This document shows, one piece after another, positions 35,039 to 42,635 of a stretch of DNA of 64,000 nucleotides (within the stretch, counting starts at the first letter, position 1; every line of letters starts with the position of its first letter). Under the pieces are notes generated by a model. It saw nothing but the letters and a program-made list of their open reading frames with translations. It did not search any database and was not told the origin of the DNA. The position numbers and the translations under genes are program-made. This stretch comes from Hugenholtzia roseola DSM 9546 (GTDB lineage: Bacteria > Bacteroidota > Bacteroidia > Cytophagales > Bernardetiaceae), in NCBI RefSeq assembly GCF_000422585.1, contig NZ_KE383881.1:143057-207056 (forward strand), given 5' to 3'.

Positions 35039-35302
35039 TTAGCAGAGGTGGTAGCCTGCATCTGTGGCAGGAATGACGCGGAAGGTTGTCCCATGAGCCG
35101 TACCTGCGTCGCGCAAAGTCTGCTGATTAAGTAGGCGACTCCCCCCTTTGATGGCTAAATTATAGCCTTGCGGACTGTACTTGATGAAATCGTGTGAAAC
35201 CAATTCGGCAATTACCTCATTGCTGGTCATCGAGTCATCGATGGTCGCATTGATAACACGACCGTCAGTAGGATGCACAAAATTTACATTTACATCTGCC
35301 AT
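35039..35302 (-). CDS. ubiquitin-like small protein (YukD/EsaB-like beta-grasp)
   Basis: 87 aa. VNVNFVHPTDGRVINATIDDSMTSNEVIAELV...YNLAIKGGSRLLNQQTLRDAGTAHGTTFRVIPA follows the beta-grasp order strand-strand-helix-strand-strand, with the LxxxxTLxdaGxxxGtxfrv pattern of YukD-like UBLs. The C-terminus is DAGYHLC: it lacks the terminal Gly-Gly needed for ordinary E1 activation but ends in a cysteine. It is first in the operon with the E2 and JAB genes, which strongly supports a ubiquitin-like role. A promoter lies 112-143 bp upstream. Confidence 0.85.
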   Translation of the reverse strand: MADVNVNFVHPTDGRVINATIDDSMTSNEVIAELVSHDFIKYSPQGYNLAIKGGSRLLNQQTLRDAGTAHGTTFRVIPATDAGYHLC

Positions 35303-35413
35303 ATAGCGTGGTTTATAGAAGGTTGTGAAATAAGATATGATTTATAGTATATAAAAAGAAGTTTTTTTTGAAAATCATACACGCCCAAAAATAGCAATTT
35401 GGTTTCTTTTTTC

Positions 35414-35445
35414 CAAATTTAGGGCTATAAAATTTGCCTCGACAA
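35414..35445 (-). promoter_or_regulatory. promoter for the UBL-E2-JAB operon
   Basis: Minus-strand TTG (35443-35445), 21-bp spacer, TAAATTTG (35414-35421). It lies in the 260-bp gap behind ald, suggesting the UBL operon is transcribed separately from ald. Confidence 0.5.
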
Positions 35446-35562
35446 GACTATCCTAAAAAAACTATCTTAAAAACTATCCTACTTGCAGCAAAAGTTTGGC
35501 GTAGGGTTCAAAATAGTTATCAAACAGCTATCAAATAGTTATCAAGCGGACATTTTATCCGA

Positions 35563-36816
35563 CTAACTGCTAAATCCGCCTTTGGCAGCCACCAAAAGGC
35601 TTAAATCTTTGTATCGCATATTAAACTTTTTACTTAAATACTGATTAGTCAGGTTTCCTTGATAGGCATAAACGCCGCGCGAAAAGTAGCCGTCTGTAAA
35701 TACCAAATCCTCGACACTGCCCATTTCACCTGCTCGCACCAAAAGGGGCGCGAAGAAGTTGCTCAAAACCGAAGTGGCAGTACGAGCTACACGCGAGGGT
35801 ATATTGGGGACGCAGTAGTGAATTACGCCGTATTTTTTGAAAGTGGGGTGCGTGTGCGTCGTGGTTTCCGAAGTTTCGATGCAGCCCCCATGGTCTATGC
35901 TCACATCTACAATCACTGAACCAGCCTTCATGCGAGCGACCATTTCTTCGCTCACCACACAAGGCGTGCGCCCTTTTTCGGGTCTGATAGCACCAATTAC
36001 AACGTCCGCTTGGGTCAGAGCCGTTTGTAGGGTTTCGGTATCGAGAATGGAGGTAAAAAGATGCGGTTGCGCCAAATTGTATTTGAGGCGGCGCAACATG
36101 GCAGTATTGTTGTCAAAAATCTGCACATTTGCACCCAAACCTAAGGCGGCACGCGCTGCATATTCGCCTACTGTGCCTGCGCCCAAGATGACTACGTTGG
36201 TAGGAGCTACGCCCGTAATGCCGCCCAACATAATGCCCTGCCCCCCATTGGCACTGCTCAAATATTCGGCAGCAATGAGAATAACGGTGCTTCCCGCAAT
36301 TTCGCTCATGGCGCGTACCACAGGCAAGCCGCCTTCGCTATCTTCTATCATTTCATAGGCGATTGCCGTAATTTTCTTTCGCACTAAGGCGTGCAAATAT
36401 TCGGGCGTTACGCCTGCCAAATGCAGTGCTGAAATGAGCGTCTTGCGCGGTGGAATCATCTCTATTTCGCCTAAGGTAGGCGGTGCTACCTTCAAAATAA
36501 TTTCCGATTGGAAGACTTCTTCGGGGTCATAACAGACCTTTGCCCCTGCCTCGCTATAAGCGTGGTCGTCGTATTGGCACTTTTTGCCTGCCCCCGCTTC
36601 TATGCGAACTTCATTGCCATTATTGACCAAGAGGCGCACCGCTTCGGGGCGCAAAGCCACTCTAAATTCGCTCTCCTCGTCTTCGGCAGGGATACCGATA
36701 CTTAGGCTGCTAAGGTGGTCTTTGATGGCTAAGGCTTTTTCCTGCGGCTGTGCGTATTGAAGCAACTGTTTGGCAATTTCTGCCTGCGGTTTGTCCTTGT
36801 TTGGCTCTTTACTCAT
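35563..36816 (-). CDS. ald: alanine dehydrogenase
   Basis: 417 aa. IGIPAEDEESEFRVALRPEAVRLLVNNGNEVRIEAGAG is the N-terminal substrate domain (Arg and Lys contacts). VVILGAGTVGEYAARAALGLGANVQIFDNN is the NAD-binding Rossmann motif, and VDVSIDHGGCIETSETTTHTHPTF the catalytic Asp region. It oxidatively deaminates L-alanine to pyruvate and ammonia. The roughly 35-residue N-terminal extension before SIGIP is, as I recall, usual in Bacteroidota Ald. The start codon overlaps the stop of tsaE (ATGA), so the two genes are translationally coupled. Confidence 0.94.
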   Translation of the reverse strand: MSKEPNKDKPQAEIAKQLLQYAQPQEKALAIKDHLSSLSIGIPAEDEESEFRVALRPEAVRLLVNNGNEVRIEAGAGKKCQYDDHAYSEAGAKVCYDPEEVFQSEIILKVAPPTLGEIEMIPPRKTLISALHLAGVTPEYLHALVRKKITAIAYEMIEDSEGGLPVVRAMSEIAGSTVILIAAEYLSSANGGQGIMLGGITGVAPTNVVILGAGTVGEYAARAALGLGANVQIFDNNTAMLRRLKYNLAQPHLFTSILDTETLQTALTQADVVIGAIRPEKGRTPCVVSEEMVARMKAGSVIVDVSIDHGGCIETSETTTHTHPTFKKYGVIHYCVPNIPSRVARTATSVLSNFFAPLLVRAGEMGSVEDLVFTDGYFSRGVYAYQGNLTNQYLSKKFNMRYKDLSLLVAAKGGFSS

Positions 36817-37255
36817 GGCGGGTCAGGGTTACGGTTCGAAGGGGAGAATCGGGGGAAGGAAGAATAGATACCACAATATAAGGCTTTGGTAGCAAAGATA
36901 CAACAATTTGCGCCCATTCTATCCAACAAATTGCACCGCTATCGAAGTATTCTTCTATACCGATGTCGAGGGCTTGTTCGAGGCTTTCTAAGCGGTAGAG
37001 GTCAAAATGGTATAATTCGCGCTTATTGGGCAAAAGATAGCTCTGTACTAAGGCAAAAGTAGGACTACTGACAAGGTCGCTGATGCCCATCTTTCGGGCT
37101 AAGGCTTTGATAAAAGTGGTCTTGCCTGCCCCTAAATTGCCTTCAAAAATCCAAATTGGCGTGTTGCCAAATTTTGCCAACGCCTGAGCCGCCACTTCGT
37201 CCCAAGCCGCAAGCGTTGGTACTTGCCAAGTGTAGGTTATTGGTAAGGATTCCAT
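36809..37255 (-). CDS. tsaE: tRNA threonylcarbamoyladenosine biosynthesis ATPase
   Basis: 148 aa. P-loop GNLGAGKTTFIKALARKMG, followed by SSPTFALVQSYLL and LYHFDLYRLESLEQALDIGIEEYFDSGAICWIEWAQ, the TsaE signature. It supports TsaB-TsaD in making t6A at position 37 of ANN-decoding tRNAs. Its stop overlaps the ald start by 8 bp. Confidence 0.95.
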   Translation of the reverse strand: MESLPITYTWQVPTLAAWDEVAAQALAKFGNTPIWIFEGNLGAGKTTFIKALARKMGISDLVSSPTFALVQSYLLPNKRELYHFDLYRLESLEQALDIGIEEYFDSGAICWIEWAQIVVSLLPKPYIVVSILPSPDSPLRTVTLTRHE

Positions 37256-37395
37256 ATCTTGTACTCAAATTGCGGATTGTAGGTATTTGCTTATGCCTAT
37301 TATTTGATGCCTTTACAACGCCAAACAACGACAAATGTACCGAAAGATATTGAAAATAGCTAATTGTTTTGTCTTTTCTTGCCAAAAAGTACCAG

Positions 37396-37449
37396 AGTAG
37401 CGACAAGAAATTGCCCTTTCGGAAGTGAGATTGAAATAAAAAAGGTTTG
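37396..37449 (+). repeat. dispersed element R, copy 7 (degenerate fragment)
   Basis: GTAGCGACAAGAAATTGCCC, TTTCGGAAGTGAGATTGAAAT and AAAAAAGGTTTGA correspond to the central left part of element R with the palindrome decayed. It lies in the 327-bp gap between tsaE and glyS. Confidence 0.5.
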
Positions 37450-37533
37450 AATAATAATAAAAAATATTTTTTACACCCAAGCCCCGAATTGAAGAAGGGC
37501 GCGACTTTTTCTATTTCGTATCCCAAAAAACAC

Positions 37534-37541
37534 TATCTTTG
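37534..37541 (+). promoter_or_regulatory. -7 element for glyS
   Basis: TATCTTTG 42 bp upstream of the glyS ATG; a T-rich tract 18-28 bp further upstream may serve as -33. Confidence 0.5.
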
Positions 37542-37582
37542 CGCTTTGCAAACGAACTTTACCCTACGGATAACAAAAATAT

Positions 37583-39076
37583 ATGGACACTAATATCGCG
37601 GCGAATACTTACAGCGAACTTTTCCCCAAGGTCATCTCGCACGCCAAAGAATATGGCTTTGTGTTTCAGTCTTCGGAGATATACGACGGCTTGCAAGCAG
37701 TGTATGATTATGGTCAGAACGGAGTAGAATTGCGACAAAATTTACAACAGGCTTGGTGGCTTGCCATGACGCGCCTACACGAAAATATTGTAGGCATAGA
37801 AGCGGCTATTTTTATGCACCCCACTACTTGGAAAGCCAGCGGACACGTAGATGGTTTTAATGACCCTATGATTGACAACAAGGATTCCAAAAAACGCTAC
37901 CGCGCCGACCAACTTTTAGAAGAACAAGCCCGCCAATACGAACTTTCTGGAAATACGGCTAAGGCAACCGCATTGCTTGCCGAAATGAACGAGCTACTCA
38001 AAAAAGACGATTTAGAAGGCGTGCGCAATCTTATTATGGCAGAAAAAATCCTTTGCCCTATCTCCAAAACGGCAAATTGGACAGAAGTCCGCCAGTTTAA
38101 TTTGATGTTTTCTACCAAAGTTGGGTCAGTGGCAGAAGAAGCGACAGAGGTCTATTTGCGCCCTGAAACTGCACAAGGGATTTTTGTCAATTATCTAAAT
38201 GTGCAGAAAACGGGTAGAATGAAAATCCCCTTTGGAATTGCACAGGTAGGAAAAGCCTTCCGAAATGAAGTCGTGGCGCGTCAGTTTATTATGCGTATGC
38301 GCGAATTTACCCAAATGGAAATGCAATTTTTTATCAAACCGGGAACACAAAAAGAATGGTTTGAGTATTGGAAAAATGCACGTCGCAAGTGGCATCAAGC
38401 TATCGGCACGCCCGACGCACGTTTGCGCTTTCACGTACATGACAAGCTCGCCCACTATGCTGATGCTGCCGAAGATATAGAATTCGAGTTTCCTATCGGT
38501 TGGAAAGAAGTGGAGGGGATTCACTCGCGCACGGATTTCGACCTTTCCCAACACGAACAGTTTTCTAAGAAGAAACTTCGCTATCACGACGCACAGACAG
38601 GCGAAAATTTTGTGCCTTATGTAATAGAAACTTCTATCGGCTTAGACCGTCTTTTCTTGCTAACCCTCTGCCAAGCCTATCGCGAAGAGGAAACCACCGA
38701 CGAAAAAGGCAAGAGCGAAACCCGCACGTATTTGAGCCTGCACCCTGCCCTTGCGCCTATCAAAGTTGCGATTTTTCCTTTGGTCAAGAAAGAGCCTTTG
38801 GTAGAAAAAGCACGTCAGATTGTGGATATGTTGAAATTAGATATGAACGTATTTTACGAAGAAAGTGCTTCTATCGGCAAGCGTTATGCGCGTCAGGACG
38901 TATTAGGCACGCCTTTTTGCGTTACCGTAGATTTTGATACGATTGAAAAGGAAGGCGAAACGGTTACCTTGCGTTATCGCGATAGCATGAAACAAGAGCG
39001 CGTTTCCATTGCTGATTTAAAAGAAAAATTATTATACGAAACCAGCATCAACAGAATTTTAGAAAAGTTGGTGTAG
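37583..39076 (+). CDS. glyS: glycine--tRNA ligase (single-chain, alpha2 type)
   Basis: 497-aa class II synthetase. The N-terminus ELFPKVISHAKEYGFVFQSSEIYDGLQAVYDYGQNGVELRQNL is motif-1-proximal. YLRPETAQGIFVNYLNV and GKAFRNEVVARQFIMRMREFTQMEMQFF form motif 2, and VPYVIETSIGLDRLFL motif 3, with an anticodon-binding domain at the C-terminus (APIKVAIFPLVKK...). Charges tRNA-Gly. Monocistronic, with promoter and strong terminator. Confidence 0.97.
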   Translation: MDTNIAANTYSELFPKVISHAKEYGFVFQSSEIYDGLQAVYDYGQNGVELRQNLQQAWWLAMTRLHENIVGIEAAIFMHPTTWKASGHVDGFNDPMIDNKDSKKRYRADQLLEEQARQYELSGNTAKATALLAEMNELLKKDDLEGVRNLIMAEKILCPISKTANWTEVRQFNLMFSTKVGSVAEEATEVYLRPETAQGIFVNYLNVQKTGRMKIPFGIAQVGKAFRNEVVARQFIMRMREFTQMEMQFFIKPGTQKEWFEYWKNARRKWHQAIGTPDARLRFHVHDKLAHYADAAEDIEFEFPIGWKEVEGIHSRTDFDLSQHEQFSKKKLRYHDAQTGENFVPYVIETSIGLDRLFLLTLCQAYREEETTDEKGKSETRTYLSLHPALAPIKVAIFPLVKKEPLVEKARQIVDMLKLDMNVFYEESASIGKRYARQDVLGTPFCVTVDFDTIEKEGETVTLRYRDSMKQERVSIADLKEKLLYETSINRILEKLV

Positions 39077-39084
39077 TGCCTTCA

Positions 39085-39121
39085 AAACCCTAAGAATTTT
39101 CAAAATTCTTAGGGTTTTTTA
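39085..39121 (+). terminator. terminator of glyS
   Basis: 16-bp perfect stem AAACCCTAAGAATTTT / AAAATTCTTAGGGTTT with a 1-nt centre, followed by T3. Confidence 0.9.
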
Positions 39122-39168
39122 GGCGTTGTTAAAATGGTCAGAAGGTCAAAAAATAACTTTTTGTACCT

Positions 39169-39315
39169 CGAGCAACCTCCTGAACCCCCACCCTGCCCTC
39201 CCCCCAAAGGGGAGAGTTCGAAAACCAAATCAATTTTTTTGCATTTATGCGAAAAAATTGATATAAAATTGAAGCCCCTCCCTATGGGGGAGGGGTTTGG
39301 GGAGGGGTGCATTTT
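39169..39315. repeat. GC-rich inverted repeat region
   Basis: Left part CCCCCACCCTGCCCTCCCCC and AAAGGGGAGAG; right part CCCCTCCCTATGGGGGAGGG and TTTGGGGAGGGG, enclosing an AT-rich stretch (GATTTGGTTTTCG-like). GGGTTTGGGGAGGGGTGCAT also resembles GGGTTTGGGGTGGGGTGCAT at 14989. It is non-coding, between glyS and the CoA-transferase. Confidence 0.55.
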
Positions 39316-39345
39316 TTGCAAAATACAAAACAAAAAATCAAATAA

Positions 39346-40509
39346 ATGAAAATATTTGAAGGTTTGAAGGTGATAGAATTAGCCAGCGTACTTGCAGGTC
39401 CTTCTGTGGGTCAGTTTTTTGCCGAAGGGGGGGCGCAGGTTTTAAAAATAGAAAATACAACGGCAGGGGGAGATGTTACACGCTCTTGGAAGTTGCCTAA
39501 TGAAGATAAAAATAGTACGATTTCTGCTTATTTTTCTGCCGCTAATTGGGGCAAAGTAAGCCTTTCCCTCGATTTGACACAAAGCAGCGAGCGCAAGCAA
39601 TTTTATAGCCTATTGCCACAAACCGACATCGTAATTGCAAGCTATAAATGGGGAGATGCTGCAAAATTAGGCGTAGATTACGATACGCTTTCAAAACTAA
39701 ATCCTGCCCTTATTTATGGTACGATTGCAGGCTATACCCTTGAAAAAGAGAAAGTTGGCTATGATGCCATCATACAAGCCGAAGCGGGTTTTCTTTATAT
39801 GAATGGAGAAGCCGATACGATTGAAAGAAAAGGAAAATCTGTAAAGATGCCTGTGGCGTTAGTGGATATTTTGGCAGCTCATCAGCTCAAAGAGGGCATT
39901 TTAGCGGCTCTTTGGCGGCGCGAAAAAATCAAAAATAATAATTTATCACAAGAAAAATTAGGTACAAAAGTAGAAGTTTCTCTTTTTGATGCTGCTGTTA
40001 GCTCTTTGGCAAATCAGGCTACAAATTGGCTCAATGCAGGGCATATTCCGCAGCGTTTGGGCAATCAGCACCCCAATATTGTCCCCTATGGCAGCACTTT
40101 CGAAACCGCAGATGGCAGCGAAGTTATCATTGCCGTCGGCACAGATAAGCAATTTTCAAATTTATGTGAAGTGTTAGGATTGGCAGAGTTGCCACATCAA
40201 GAGGCTTTCAAAACAAACCCAAAGCGCGTAGAAAATCGCCAGCTTTTATTGCCTATCTTAGAAAAAGCCTTTTTAAGATATGAAAAAAAGTTTTTAATAG
40301 AAAGTTTAGAGGCTAAAAATGTTCCCGTTGGCGGAGTCAATGCAATGCCCGAAGTGATGCAAAAGGCAGCCCATCTTATTTTGGAAGTGCCTCAAAATCA
40401 AAACCTTAACTTGCGCGGTGTGCGCAATTTTATTGCACGTTTTGAAGGAAACTACCTTGATGTAAGCGATTTAAAGCCGCCTCCTTTTTTGGCGCAAAGC
40501 CAAAAATAA
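39346..40509 (+). CDS. CaiB/BaiF-type (class III) CoA-transferase
   Basis: 387 aa. LKVIELASVLAGPSVGQFFAEGGAQVLKIE is the N-terminal class III CoA-transferase block. VGYDAIIQAEAGFLYMNGEAD contains the catalytic Asp (Asp140), and NIVPYGSTFETADGSEVIIAVGTDKQFSNLC and VPVGGVNAMPEVM follow. It moves CoA between carboxylic acids via an aspartyl-CoA thioester; substrates cannot be inferred. Monocistronic in appearance. The start ATG at 39346 follows the GC-rich repeat. Confidence 0.92.
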   Translation: MKIFEGLKVIELASVLAGPSVGQFFAEGGAQVLKIENTTAGGDVTRSWKLPNEDKNSTISAYFSAANWGKVSLSLDLTQSSERKQFYSLLPQTDIVIASYKWGDAAKLGVDYDTLSKLNPALIYGTIAGYTLEKEKVGYDAIIQAEAGFLYMNGEADTIERKGKSVKMPVALVDILAAHQLKEGILAALWRREKIKNNNLSQEKLGTKVEVSLFDAAVSSLANQATNWLNAGHIPQRLGNQHPNIVPYGSTFETADGSEVIIAVGTDKQFSNLCEVLGLAELPHQEAFKTNPKRVENRQLLLPILEKAFLRYEKKFLIESLEAKNVPVGGVNAMPEVMQKAAHLILEVPQNQNLNLRGVRNFIARFEGNYLDVSDLKPPPFLAQSQK

Positions 40510-40582
40510 GCAAGACTGACAAAAATCATTGTTTTGAGGCTCGCTCTGCCTGACCTTTGTAGCACACTAAATTCAAATTTTA

Positions 40583-40750
40583 ATGGCTACTTTCTTTTTT
40601 GCCGTTGTGATGCTTCACCTATTGATAGGCTTTGGTTGGGTTTTGTATAAAATCGCTGTGCCGCCACGCCAGAAAAAATCTATTTCTGATGCCAAGAGAA
40701 TAGATGCTAAGGGAATAGATACTAAGAGAATAGAGAAAGATAAGCAATAA
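40583..40750 (+). CDS. small single-pass membrane protein (55 aa)
   Basis: ATG at 40583, stop at 40748-40750. It encodes a hydrophobic helix (ATFFFAVVMLHLLIGFGWVLYKIAV), then a basic tail with an imperfect five-residue repeat (DAKRI, DAKGI, DTKRI). The layout, a transmembrane helix followed by a charged tail, is that of many small bacterial membrane proteins. There is no recognised family. The ATG lies 73 bp after the CoA-transferase stop. The rest of the gap to 41075 shows no further gene. Confidence 0.5.
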   Translation: MATFFFAVVMLHLLIGFGWVLYKIAVPPRQKKSISDAKRIDAKGIDTKRIEKDKQ

Positions 40751-41075
40751 AAGCCTCTTTTTTGTAAAAAATAAAGACGCAATAGCCTTTTTTTGTGAAA
40801 AATTAAGTCCAAAATTTTCCTTACCGCATAAAGATACTAAGCTACCCTTCGAGGGCGTTATTAGTCCAAACGTTCTTTCTTGTTTCTTAGGGTGCTTCTT
40901 TGGGGCAGCACCTACCAACTTTGTGGCATAGTTTTTTCGTTATACCCACTATAAAACTTTGTCTTGCACTTAAAACTAAAATCTTTCTTTTTCTATATAG
41001 TGAAACAATAATACATACTTTTTCTGCTGTTTTCTTCATTCATTTCAAAAACATATCCTTTAAACTTACTAAAAT

Positions 41076-42560
41076 ATGACCGTAAATAAAAAAAATATCC
41101 TACTCTTTGTATTCCTTTTTCTTTGCAACTGCTCTTTTTCGCTTTGGGGTCAGAGTTTGCGTCAGGCAAAACCTACCGAGAATGGGCTGGTGCATGTGCG
41201 CGAATACTACGATTTCGACCACCAATATTTGAAGGCTGAATACTATACTGATGCCCAAGATTCTACCTTAGTGGAAGGCATGTACCGAAAATATTACGTT
41301 ACGGGCGAGCTTATGTCAGAAGTAGTTTTTAAAAATGGTCAAATACAAGGTCAGCTTTTAGAACTATATCCTGATGGCAAGCCCAAGACAAAGGCAGCCT
41401 ATCACAACGGTTTGAAAGAAGGCAGGTTTGAAGAATATTATCCAAGTGGAGCAATTAAAACTTCTTACCTTTGTAAAAATGATAAAAAAGAAGGCGAAGT
41501 TTTAGTTTTTAACGAAAACGGAAAAGTGGTGCAGCGCGGTTTTTATGTACAAGACGTGCTACAAGATAGTTTTTATACTTACTATGATGAAGGAAATATC
41601 AAATCGCGTTTGTATTTTAAAGATGGTGTTTTGTCAGATACGGTGCGTTATTATTATGAAAATGGCAATTTAAAAGAGCTTATTCCCTATCAAAATGGAA
41701 AACAAACAGGAATAGAGCAAACTTTTTACGAAAATGGCAATTTGAGAACGATTTGCGCCTACGAGGAGGGCGAAATGAGTGGCGATTTCAAAAGTTTTCA
41801 CCCCAACGGAATTGTGGAGATGGAAACCCTCAATATGCATGGGCGTAAAAACGGCTATTTTCGACGTTTTTCTGCTGATAGCGTACTTTTGCAGGCGGCA
41901 AACTATAAAAATGGGGCATTGCATGGCAAAAACGAAATTTTCTATGCCAATGGAAAAATAAAGCAAATATTAGACTATCAAAATGGATTGCCTCAGCAAG
42001 CAGTTTTGTATGATGAAAATGGCAATTTGATACAAGAACTAAAATATCTTACCGAAAATCATATCAAAACAAAAGAATATTATAACAACGGAAAGTTAAA
42101 ATTAGAAAAAGAGGAAGTGAAAAAAGTGCCTTTTGGAGTTTGGAAATACTATTTTTCCAATGGCAATTTACAAACCAAAGAAGAATACAATGAAAAAGGC
42201 AAACTAACAGGCACACGCTCTACTTATTACAGCAATGGCAAGAACAAGACCAAAGAAAGCTATGCGCATGGTTTTCAAAATGGTGAAACCACTACTTGGA
42301 CTGCCGAAGGAAAGTTGGAAAGCAAAATCAATTACAAACTTTCTATGAAGTGGGGCTATGCCGTCTTTTATCACCCAAACGGAAAAATAGCCAGCGAGGG
42401 CTTATTTTATCGCAACTATAACTATGGAAAATGGTATTATTATGATGAAAATGAACTATTAAGCCGTCGTGAAATTTATAAAAGGGGAGCTTTGAAGGAA
42501 GCACGTACTTATAAAAATGGTAAGAAGCGCAAAAAAAATCCTATTAAAGTTCCCAAATAA
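41076..42560 (+). CDS. MORN_2 (YwqK-type) repeat protein, exported
   Basis: 494 aa. Signal peptide (ILLFVFLFLCNCSFSLWGQ) then about 17 successive repeats of roughly 22-24 residues of the form Y-x-x-G-x-L-K-x-x-x-x-Y-x-x-G-x-x-x-G (for example YYENGNLKELIPYQNGKQTG, YPSGAIKTSYLCKNDKKEGE). These are the MORN_2 repeats found in YwqK-family proteins. The protein is entirely repeat, probably an extended beta structure at the cell surface or in the periplasm. Some database annotations label such proteins toxin-antitoxin system antitoxins, but nothing toxin-like is nearby. It is terminated by its own hairpin. Confidence 0.87.
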   Translation: MTVNKKNILLFVFLFLCNCSFSLWGQSLRQAKPTENGLVHVREYYDFDHQYLKAEYYTDAQDSTLVEGMYRKYYVTGELMSEVVFKNGQIQGQLLELYPDGKPKTKAAYHNGLKEGRFEEYYPSGAIKTSYLCKNDKKEGEVLVFNENGKVVQRGFYVQDVLQDSFYTYYDEGNIKSRLYFKDGVLSDTVRYYYENGNLKELIPYQNGKQTGIEQTFYENGNLRTICAYEEGEMSGDFKSFHPNGIVEMETLNMHGRKNGYFRRFSADSVLLQAANYKNGALHGKNEIFYANGKIKQILDYQNGLPQQAVLYDENGNLIQELKYLTENHIKTKEYYNNGKLKLEKEEVKKVPFGVWKYYFSNGNLQTKEEYNEKGKLTGTRSTYYSNGKNKTKESYAHGFQNGETTTWTAEGKLESKINYKLSMKWGYAVFYHPNGKIASEGLFYRNYNYGKWYYYDENELLSRREIYKRGALKEARTYKNGKKRKKNPIKVPK

Positions 42561-42565
42561 AATCC

Positions 42566-42573
42566 TATCTTTG
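42566..42573 (+). promoter_or_regulatory. -7 element TATCTTTG upstream of the 464-aa gene
   Basis: Perfect consensus -7 box 63 bp before the ATG at 42636, immediately in front of the terminator hairpin of the previous gene. That hairpin would lie in the new transcript's leader. Confidence 0.45.
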
Positions 42574-42574
42574 C

Positions 42575-42614
42575 AGGATAAAAAGGAAACTTACCTTTTT
42601 ATCCTGTTTTTTTT
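42575..42614 (+). terminator. terminator after the MORN_2 gene
   Basis: Stem AGGATAAAAAGG / CCTTTTTATCCT with a 7-nt loop and T8. Confidence 0.85.
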
Positions 42615-42635
42615 ATCTCTTTTATTGCTCAAGAT

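Noticed and set aside
33744-35302. Type II CBASS or BIL antiphage operon
   Set aside because: No cyclic nucleotide synthase, effector or E1 gene is present and the neighbours are core metabolic genes, so a defence label is not supported from the sequence.
41076-42560. Antitoxin of a toxin-antitoxin pair (common label for YwqK proteins)
   Set aside because: The protein is exported and repeat-only, and the downstream protein is also exported and not toxin-like.
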